From the NCBI GenBank assembly GCA_903875215.1, contig CAIQVH010000030.1, forward strand, positions 62,001 through 126,000: a DNA stretch of 64,000 nucleotides, in the 5' to 3' direction. Shown piece after piece: positions 1 to 4,477 of the stretch. The translations under genes were made by a program, and so were the position numbers. The number at the start of each line of letters is the position of its first letter. Position 1 is the stretch's first letter. This DNA is from an uncultured Anaerolineae bacterium (GTDB lineage: Bacteria; Chloroflexota; Anaerolineae; Anaerolineales; Villigracilaceae). Below the pieces are notes generated by a model, which saw only the letters and a program-made list of their open reading frames with translations, was not told the DNA's origin and did not search any database.

Positions 1-73
1 CGCCCCTGGCGGGATTCGAACCCACAACCAACAGCTTAGAAGGCTGCTGCTCTGTCCATTGAGCTACAGGGGC
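1..73 (-). tRNA. tRNA-Arg (anticodon TCT)
   Basis: Read on the minus strand, the 7-bp acceptor stem GCCCCTG/CAGGGGC closes the molecule, with discriminator G at position 1. The anticodon arm is GCAGC-CTTCTAA-GCTGT, which gives anticodon TCT, and the T-loop contains GGTTCGAATCC. No CCA is encoded within the visible sequence. Positions 16-73 belong to the 73-bp repeat that is the attachment site of the neighbouring element, so everything upstream of position 88 on the minus strand is element DNA. The gene is intact, but its promoter must now lie in the element; a candidate is at 156-184. Confidence 0.95.
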
Positions 74-88
74 AATGGAGGGGCTAAT
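16..88. repeat. Left attachment-site repeat
   Basis: This 73-bp block is identical to 3992-4064. It covers the first 58 nt of the tRNA-Arg gene (5' end to the T-loop) plus 15 nt upstream of the tRNA. Identity breaks on the left at position 15 (T here, A at 3991) and on the right after the shared TAAT at 85-88. The crossover is probably in the anticodon stem-loop, as for many tyrosine recombinases, but the sequence alone cannot place it. Confidence 0.9.
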
Positions 89-155
89 GCTTCATTATCA
101 AGTGTATCGCTGGCAATTCTCTTCACGCGCCGAAATTGGATAGGCTATTGCCCAT

Positions 156-184
156 ATCATACCCGCCACAGGCTGAATTTACAA
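156..184 (-). promoter_or_regulatory. Outward promoter toward the tRNA and attachment site
   Basis: On the minus strand, TTGTAA (179-184) is followed by a 17-nt spacer and TATGAT (156-161). Transcription would start near 149 and run about 76 nt to the tRNA-Arg 5' end at 73. In the excised circle the same promoter would instead read across the joined attachment site into the integrase. The boxes and spacing are seen; activity is inferred. Confidence 0.55.
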
Positions 185-189
185 GTGCA

Positions 190-220
190 TTGACTACCGC
201 CTAAGATCGTGTTATCTTAG
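190..220 (+). promoter_or_regulatory. Inward promoter with palindromic operator
   Basis: TTGACT (190-195), a 17-nt spacer and TATCTT (213-218) form a good sigma-70-type promoter for the rightward element genes. The inverted repeat CTAAGAT (201-207)/ATCTTAG (214-220), with a 6-nt centre, covers the spacer and -10 box. That is a typical position for a repressor. The ribbon-helix-helix protein encoded first in this operon is the obvious candidate ligand (inference). Confidence 0.6.
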
Positions 221-439
221 CATGTATGTTCTAGATAAGCATGAAGTGAAGAACTCGCATAGGTAGCAGGTTAAGCTACAGCCGGGCGCGCTTCATGGTG
301 TCAAAAAAAACACAAGTCACTCCGTAGAGACGACAGGTTAAGTTGACACGAGCGGTGTAGACAGATCAGACGGTGAAAGCCGTTCTCTCTGTTTGCGCCG
401 CTTTTGTTATTTATCCGCCAAACAGAAAGGATAACCGCT

Positions 440-679
440 ATGAAAAAAAGTGAGAATTTTATAATGCGCCTTACGCCTAGAGACAAGGAAGTGTTCCGGG
501 AACTTGCCGAACGCTTCGACTGTTCGCAGGCTGAAGTGTTGCGCCGTGCCGCCTACGTTGTGCTGGACGTGCTGAACAAGCCGAACGCCGCTGCGCTTGA
601 ACTGGAAGCCGAACAGCCTGGCGGTTCTACCGCCGCCGAAGTTGAATACCACTTTGAACAGCCCGCGCTTGCTGGCTGA
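440..679 (+). CDS. Ribbon-helix-helix type regulator of the element
   Basis: This 79-aa protein has a short N-terminal beta strand (FIMRLTPRD, residues 8-16) followed by two helices (KEVFRELAERF and SQAEVLRRAAYVVLDVL), the order of an Arc/CopG ribbon-helix-helix domain. The C-terminal 30 residues are acidic and look unstructured. The ATG at 440 is chosen because AGAAAGGA lies 8 nt upstream; a TTG at 404 in the same frame has no such site. It is the first gene after the inward promoter, so autoregulation through the inverted repeat at 201-220 is likely. The family assignment rests on pattern and size, not on a search. Confidence 0.6.
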   Translation: MKKSENFIMRLTPRDKEVFRELAERFDCSQAEVLRRAAYVVLDVLNKPNAAALELEAEQPGGSTAAEVEYHFEQPALAG

Positions 680-686
680 AATTAGT

Positions 687-725
687 ACCGCCTGCGCGAT
701 CTTCTCAGGGACAAGCGCAGGCGGT
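687..725 (+). promoter_or_regulatory. Intercistronic hairpin next to a ribosome binding site
   Basis: ACCGCCTGCGC (687-697) and GCGCAGGCGGT (715-725) are a perfect 11-bp inverted repeat with a 17-nt loop. The right arm runs directly into the Shine-Dalgarno TTGGAG (725-730) of the next gene. No T-tract follows, so a translational effect or RNA processing is more likely than termination. Confidence 0.5.
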
Positions 726-739
726 TGGAGATAAAAACA

Positions 740-1138
740 ATGACTAATTTACTACAATTCCGTCGCAGGGAACAGGTGTTGGGCAAGGTGTTTATAAAAA
801 AAGTTGTCAGAGAAAAGCACCTGTTCAAGGCCGCGAACGCGTATGCTGTGGACACTGATCAGCTTGAGTATTTTGCCGCCGCAGGCGTGACAGAGATTCA
901 ATTCCATGAGGATACCGGCACGACTTATAGCACTACACCGGCTGAATTCCGTGTTCATGGCTTTGAGAAGCAGTATCCCGGCTACTCTCGCCAGACTTTT
1001 TTACCGCTTCGCTATTGGAGATCGGCGAACGCCTCGCCAGCGCCAGCCTACAGCGAGCAGAGTGCAACAGACAACCTAACAAGCGAACCGCAGGAAAAAC
1101 AGCTTTTTTTTTCCGGCTGGAATTGGAGGCGAGAATGA
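740..1138 (+). CDS. Unknown 132-aa protein of the element
   Basis: I do not recognise this protein. The start at 740 follows TTGGAG at 725-730. Residues 1-90 look like a folded basic/aromatic domain (for example VREKHLFKAANAYAVD and FEKQYPGYSRQTFLPLRYW). Residues 95-132 are low in structure. The frame crosses a run of nine T (1104-1112) near its end and stops at 1138, overlapping the next ATG by 4 nt. If the T-run is read one base short, the frame continues into a long charged helix ending at 1313, so the true protein may be about 60 residues longer. Confidence 0.6.
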   Translation: MTNLLQFRRREQVLGKVFIKKVVREKHLFKAANAYAVDTDQLEYFAAAGVTEIQFHEDTGTTYSTTPAEFRVHGFEKQYPGYSRQTFLPLRYWRSANASPAPAYSEQSATDNLTSEPQEKQLFFSGWNWRRE

Positions 1139-1320
1139 ACTCACCGAGAACGAACGCCGCCAGCTTGAAGCGTGGAAAAAGCGCAAAGCAGAAAGCCGCC
1201 GCCTGGCGCGATTTTGTAAACTTCTGCTCGAAGCGCGGCGTAAAAATAACCAGGGACGCTACAGGCGCATACTGGCGCTTATGGTTAGTGATCAATCAGA
1301 AAGCGCAGGCTGAACTATGA
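1135..1320 (+). CDS. Small unknown protein (one of two competing frames)
   Basis: The ATG at 1135 overlaps the upstream stop codon (ATGA) and the stop overlaps the next ATG at 1317, which is the pattern of translational coupling. The 61-aa product is basic and contains WRDFVNFCSKRGVKITRD; it is not recognised. The overlapping frame 1131-1313 is also fully open and encodes a helix rich in Arg, Glu and Leu (ELTENERRQLEAWKKRK), but it has no start codon and could only be read by frameshifting from the preceding gene. One of the two frames is probably real; the sequence does not settle which. Confidence 0.4.
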   Translation: MNSPRTNAASLKRGKSAKQKAAAWRDFVNFCSKRGVKITRDATGAYWRLWLVINQKAQAEL

Positions 1321-2213
1321 CGACTGAAGCGTATATCACCAAAGCCGAGAAGGGCAAGCCGAGAGAGTGGCTTAAATTGCACACGAAATATCTTGGAGAA
1401 CCGTCGCTGTTCCGTGTAAGCGACAGGGCGAGGGCGCGGTATTTTATGCTTTACATGGCCGCCGCTGTTCTGGACGGTGACGGCGCAGTCTATGACGGTG
1501 ACGGCGTTCTGCCTGCCGTGTTTGACGATCTCGCCTGGCGGCTGCGTTGTTCCGTTGACGAACTGACTGCGGACTTGCGAGAACTTGCCGCCGCCGGGCT
1601 TGTGGCGCAGGCTGGCGAATTCTGGCGACTTGTCCGCTATACTGAAGAACAAGTCAACATGAAGGAAGTCCGGCAACAAGCCCGGCAACGTGTGACAAAG
1701 TACCGTGACAAGAATAGAGCAGAACAAGAAATAGAAACAGAAAGAGAAAGAGAACAGAGTGTATCTGTTAGTAACGAGAGTGTAACGCGTTACACGGACA
1801 CACCGACAGACACCGCTTCTACTTCTTTTTTGAGTGAATTTACACCTTCTGCTGAGACAGAGAAACTCGTGCAACAGGACGTTACCGACAGAATGGCAAA
1901 ATCTAATTTGAAAGACGACATTCTATCGACATTTGAAGTAAGGCTGAGATACAGCCTTACAGGAAAAGACGCAGAGACATTCGTTGATTTCATTGCAAAG
2001 GAAAAAGAAGCAGGCCGTCATTATTCCAAATTTATTGATTGGTGGATTGCAAATGGCGGTCAGCGGCAATACTGGACAATTGCCAAAATGCGCCAGAATT
2101 GGCTTGCCGCTTTTGGTGATATACAGCCCAGGCAGCCAATTCGAGAGCCGGAGCCGGAAATTATCCCGGTTTCCCCGCCTGCAAGTATCCGGGAAATGAT
2201 AAAGGCGTTATGA
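1317..2213 (+). CDS. Phage-type replication initiator (replisome organiser-like)
   Basis: This 298-aa protein has a winged-helix N-terminal region of about 110 residues that opens with REWLKLHTKYLGEPSLFRVS. That opening resembles phage replisome-organiser/DnaD-like proteins, which start with a W-x-K-L motif and recruit the helicase to an origin. A charged linker (residues about 118-180, rich in Gln, Glu, Arg, Ser, Thr) and a C-terminal helical domain (FVDFIAKEKEAGRHYSKFIDWW) follow, also as in that group. The start overlaps the previous stop codon. It would give the element its own replication start; no primase or polymerase gene accompanies it. Assignment is by pattern, without a search. Confidence 0.6.
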   Translation: MTTEAYITKAEKGKPREWLKLHTKYLGEPSLFRVSDRARARYFMLYMAAAVLDGDGAVYDGDGVLPAVFDDLAWRLRCSVDELTADLRELAAAGLVAQAGEFWRLVRYTEEQVNMKEVRQQARQRVTKYRDKNRAEQEIETEREREQSVSVSNESVTRYTDTPTDTASTSFLSEFTPSAETEKLVQQDVTDRMAKSNLKDDILSTFEVRLRYSLTGKDAETFVDFIAKEKEAGRHYSKFIDWWIANGGQRQYWTIAKMRQNWLAAFGDIQPRQPIREPEPEIIPVSPPASIREMIKAL

Positions 2214-2247
2214 AGCCCTTCCGAACTACCAACGAGTAAAGGACACT

Positions 2248-2646
2248 ATGCCAAAAATTCACAAAACAGCCGATAACAGCGGACTTACGGCGAAGCAGGC
2301 GCGAACCATAGCCGCGCTTCTGGCACAGCCGAATTTTGAACAGGCCGCCGCCGCCGCTGGCGTAGCGCCTCGCACCATTTACACCTGGCTTGAACTGCCA
2401 GTGTTCCGGGCTGAATTGCGCCTGGCGCAGGCTGGCGTGATCGAGCAGGCACAGCGCAGACTGCTTGCCGGGCAACAGAAGGCGCTTGACGCGCTTGAGT
2501 ACCTTATGGCGGACGCTGAGAGTGAGAACGTCCGCAGGCAGGCCGCAAATGACTGGCTGGCTATGTTGTTCCGTTACCGGGAAGCTGGCGACATTGAAGA
2601 ACGAATTTCAGAACTTGAACAGGCGGTGTTCCATGGCGACAAATAA
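2248..2646 (+). CDS. HTH protein resembling phage small terminase subunit (phBC6A51 type)
   Basis: The 132-aa protein begins with a homeodomain-like HTH: LTAKQARTIAALLAQP, then AAAAAGVAPRTIYTWLELP and FRAELRLAQAGVIEQAQRRL. This order is typical of the phBC6A51/HTH_Tnp_1_2-type proteins found next to large terminase genes in phages. The rest is a long helix ending in a coiled-coil-like stretch (IEERISELEQAV). AAAGGAC lies upstream of the ATG. In phage satellites a TerS homologue redirects packaging; here no TerL is present, so that role would need a helper phage (inference). A transposase-type regulator is the alternative. Confidence 0.55.
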   Translation: MPKIHKTADNSGLTAKQARTIAALLAQPNFEQAAAAAGVAPRTIYTWLELPVFRAELRLAQAGVIEQAQRRLLAGQQKALDALEYLMADAESENVRRQAANDWLAMLFRYREAGDIEERISELEQAVFHGDK

Positions 2647-2884
2647 GGCACGGCTGCGACGTATTGATCAGGCCGTAAAGCTGGCACAAGGCAGACGGCT
2701 TATTATTCTTGCCGAGACAAGCGGCACGGCGACTATAGACGGCGTGGCCGTTGCATACGATCAGGGCGAACAGGCCGCCGCTTGTGCTGGCGAGAATGAC
2801 ACCGTTCTGCGCGTCTGTTGGGAGGCGAACGAGAGTGCCAAAGGCGACGACATAATACGCCTAAAGTGGCCGGGAGAAGCCTAG
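2633..2884 (+). CDS. Unknown 83-aa protein of the element
   Basis: The ATG lies inside the end of the preceding HTH gene (14-nt overlap), pointing to coupled translation. The N-terminus is basic (ARLRRIDQAVKLAQGRR); the remainder looks like a small beta-rich domain (LIILAETSGTATIDGVAVA). No family is recognised. It is the last rightward gene of the element and is followed by a large hairpin. Confidence 0.55.
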   Translation: MATNKARLRRIDQAVKLAQGRRLIILAETSGTATIDGVAVAYDQGEQAAACAGENDTVLRVCWEANESAKGDDIIRLKWPGEA

Positions 2885-2936
2885 AAGCCGCCTACAGGCC
2901 GTGTAGAGGGCTTGTTCATGGTGGCGCGGTAGACAC

Positions 2937-2975
2937 ACACTTCCGCCAACAATAGCACACTGTTGGCGGAAGTGT
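2937..2975. repeat. Perfect 15-bp inverted repeat between convergent genes
   Basis: ACACTTCCGCCAACA (2937-2951) and its exact complement (2961-2975) enclose a 9-nt loop, between the last rightward gene and the convergent integrase. Neither side has a T-tract, so it is a poor intrinsic terminator. The core word CCGCCAA recurs near 413 and, inverted, at 3037-3044 and 3954-3960. An origin, packaging signal or protein-binding site is possible; function unknown. Confidence 0.55.
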
Positions 2976-2995
2976 TGACGGACTGTTGACGCGCT

Positions 2996-3919
2996 TCAGC
3001 GTTTTTTTAGCCGGTATAAGTTGTCAATGGGCGAGTGTTGGCGGTGTTCTGCCAGCGTGTCTTCGTCTAGCATTTGGGCATAGTGGCGTGTCATTTCCAG
3101 GCTGGCGTGTCCCATAAGCGCGCTTACTGCGATCTCATTCATGCCAGAACGCAGGGAGAGAATACAGAATGTTCGGCGTAGGGCATGGGCTGAGAACATT
3201 ACTCCGGCGCGCTTTGAGACGCGCTTGAATAATTGGTGGAGGCCGTGACTTGTGAGACGTTCGCCGTCTTTAGTTTGGAATATGGCGCTGTGTTCGCCAG
3301 CGTCTGGCAGTGTCCGCCGGTAGGCAAGCAGGGCGCGCCTGCCAGTAGCGCCTAGAACCGCGCTTCTGGATTTACCGCCTTTTCCGCGCTGTAGAATGAT
3401 CAGGCCGTTATTCATGTCAATGTCACGCCAGGAAAGCGAGACAATCTCAGACAGGCGCAGGCCGGTGTCAACGGCGAACAAAAGCAGGGCTTTGTCACGA
3501 GCAGAGGCGCAGGCCGCCAGGACTTTGCTAACCTGATCAGCGTCCAGCACAGGCAGGCGCTTTTTACTCAGCTTTGGCATTTCAAACTTGACGGCGTTCG
3601 TCATGTAGCCTTCAGCGTGCCAGAAGCGCAGAAGCGTTTTTATGGCGCGGGCGTGGCCGTGTATGTAGGTGTCTGCCAGGCTGCGCGCCGTCAATTCTGC
3701 GAGGTAAGCTCGGACGTGGCGAGCAGTGACTTCGCCGGGACTGGTAACGCTTTGCGCTTCAAGCCACTTCACGAACGCGCCTACCGTATGGCCGTAGAAG
3801 CGTAGAGTACCGGCGCTGGCGCTCTTGGCTTGCCGGGAAAGCATGAAGTCCGTTACCGCGTCTGCGATCGCAAAAGAGGCTATTGCCCATGTTTGGTTAC
3901 TGCTTGTTTTTGTGGACAT
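2996..3919 (-). CDS. Tyrosine recombinase (integrase)
   Basis: The 307-aa phage-integrase-type site-specific recombinase contains all expected catalytic residues: Arg155 in TGLRLSEI, Lys in RGKGGK (180/183), His245 and Arg248 in HALRRT, His271 in LMGHAS and the nucleophile Tyr280 in TRHYAQM. Residues 15-105 form the SAM-like core-binding domain. The ATG at 3919 is preferred over an upstream TTG at 3952 because the protein then starts just before the conserved domain. The start codon sits at the foot of a 12-bp hairpin that would enclose its weak ribosome binding region (GGCGG). It lies about 70 bp from the right attachment site and presumably catalyses integration and excision there. Confidence 0.93.
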   Translation of the reverse strand: MSTKTSSNQTWAIASFAIADAVTDFMLSRQAKSASAGTLRFYGHTVGAFVKWLEAQSVTSPGEVTARHVRAYLAELTARSLADTYIHGHARAIKTLLRFWHAEGYMTNAVKFEMPKLSKKRLPVLDADQVSKVLAACASARDKALLLFAVDTGLRLSEIVSLSWRDIDMNNGLIILQRGKGGKSRSAVLGATGRRALLAYRRTLPDAGEHSAIFQTKDGERLTSHGLHQLFKRVSKRAGVMFSAHALRRTFCILSLRSGMNEIAVSALMGHASLEMTRHYAQMLDEDTLAEHRQHSPIDNLYRLKKR

Positions 3920-3966
3920 AAAACACCGCCATATATTGGAAGAATGTTCCAATTTGGCGGTGTTTT
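3920..3966. promoter_or_regulatory. Nested inverted repeats abutting the integrase start
   Basis: An outer 12-bp inverted repeat (3920-3931 with 3955-3966, AAAACACCGCCA and complement) encloses an inner one (TTGGAA 3936-3941, TTCCAA 3947-3952). Together they give an almost continuous 18-bp hairpin immediately before the integrase ATG. It could be an operator or an RNA structure that hides the ribosome binding site. In the plus direction the right arm runs into TTTTT, so it might also stop transcription toward the attachment site. Confidence 0.55.
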
Positions 3967-3991
3967 TGCCGTATGTGCTACTTGTGAATTA

Positions 3992-4049
3992 TCGAACCCA
4001 CAACCAACAGCTTAGAAGGCTGCTGCTCTGTCCATTGAGCTACAGGGGC
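3992..4049 (-). pseudogene. tRNA-Arg 5' remnant at the right junction
   Basis: This is the first 58 nt of the tRNA-Arg gene, from the acceptor 5' strand to the T-loop. It lacks the 3' strand of the T-arm and acceptor stem, so it cannot form a working tRNA. It lies directly downstream of the host genes ending at 4060 and about 70 bp upstream of the integrase start, so it would be part of any host read-through transcript entering the integrase gene. Confidence 0.85.
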
Positions 4050-4064
4050 AATGGAGGGGCTAAT
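3992..4064. repeat. Right attachment-site repeat
   Basis: This is the second perfect copy of the 73-bp repeat. Its right end contains the TAG stop codon of the host gene read from 4476 (minus-strand TAG at 4060-4062). Before insertion that gene therefore ended 13 nt upstream of the tRNA-Arg 5' end, which suggests the tRNA was transcribed from the same operon. Confidence 0.9.
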
Positions 4065-4476
4065 CATGCACCGGGCGGATGCCTTTATAAACGCGCGGGC
4101 CAGAAATGGTAATCAGGATGGTGTTGGCCGGGCGTCCCAGCCGTTCGGCCAGCTCACTCGGGTTGAGCGGGCTGTTGCCGTTGGCCAGGAAGGTGCGGAA
4201 GATCCCTTCGACGAGTTGAGTTTGCCCGGTGACGAATTCGGGCTGGCGGGCGCAGTGTGAGAGCAAAATCTGCTGCAGCCCGTCCATTGGACGTACTTCG
4301 GCGGTTTCCGGGTCAACAAAGTCGATTACACTTCCGCTTTTCAGGTCTGCAAAAGTGGATTTGTGTTCCGCGCATAGTAAACCGGCCAGATGGACATGCC
4401 AGTCATTTTCGTTTTGGCGCCACCAATCAAAGTCAATGTGGAAGCGTGTCTGCAAGCTGGGTTTGACGAAGCTCAT
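4060..4476 (-). CDS. Unknown 138-aa protein, formerly upstream of tRNA-Arg
   Basis: No family is recognised. The start at 4476 has AGAGGAA upstream and lies one base after the stop codon of the 526-aa gene before it, so the two form an operon. The C-terminal 40 residues (NPSELAERLGRPANTILITISGPRVYKGIRP) look like a winged helix with a beta wing. An aromatic N-terminus (HIDFDWWRQNENDWHVHL) precedes it. Its TAG stop codon is inside the element's attachment repeat, so integration preserved the reading frame end exactly. Confidence 0.7.
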   Translation of the reverse strand: MSFVKPSLQTRFHIDFDWWRQNENDWHVHLAGLLCAEHKSTFADLKSGSVIDFVDPETAEVRPMDGLQQILLSHCARQPEFVTGQTQLVEGIFRTFLANGNSPLNPSELAERLGRPANTILITISGPRVYKGIRPVHD

Positions 4477-4477
4477 A

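Larger units (their letters stand above)
74..439. promoter_or_regulatory. Element control region (gene-free, 366 bp)
   Basis: No convincing gene lies between the tRNA and the first element gene. The stretch holds two divergent sigma-70-like promoters back to back: an outward one toward the tRNA (-35 TTGTAA, -10 TATGAT, minus strand) and an inward one (-35 TTGACT, -10 TATCTT). A perfect inverted repeat overlaps the inward -10. A long leader of about 215 nt follows, with a small hairpin (GTAGC/GCTAC, about 261-277) and the word CAGGTTAAG twice. The layout resembles the control region of a temperate element. Confidence 0.6.
16..4064. mobile_element. Integrative element in tRNA-Arg, about 4.0 kb (satellite-like)
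   Basis: A perfect 73-bp direct repeat (16-88 and 3992-4064) flanks a tyrosine recombinase gene and six or seven small genes, giving a predicted excised circle of 3,976 bp. Gene order is: regulatory region, ribbon-helix-helix protein, unknown 132-aa protein, unknown small frame(s), replication initiator-like protein, phage small-terminase-like HTH protein, unknown 83-aa protein, then the convergent integrase. No relaxase, type IV secretion gene, capsid gene, large terminase, toxin or resistance gene is visible. Integrase plus regulator plus replication initiator plus TerS-like protein is the gene set known from phage satellites such as PICIs. The satellite identity is inference; the integrated state and the boundaries are seen directly. 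Confidence 0.9.

Noticed and set aside
343-371. Second inward promoter of the element (TTGACA at 343).
   Set aside because: The -10 position at 17 bp reads TCAGAC, too poor to support.
2976-2995. Intrinsic terminator for the integrase or the last rightward element gene.
   Set aside because: The nearby 15-bp hairpin lacks a T-tract on both strands, so termination is not supported.
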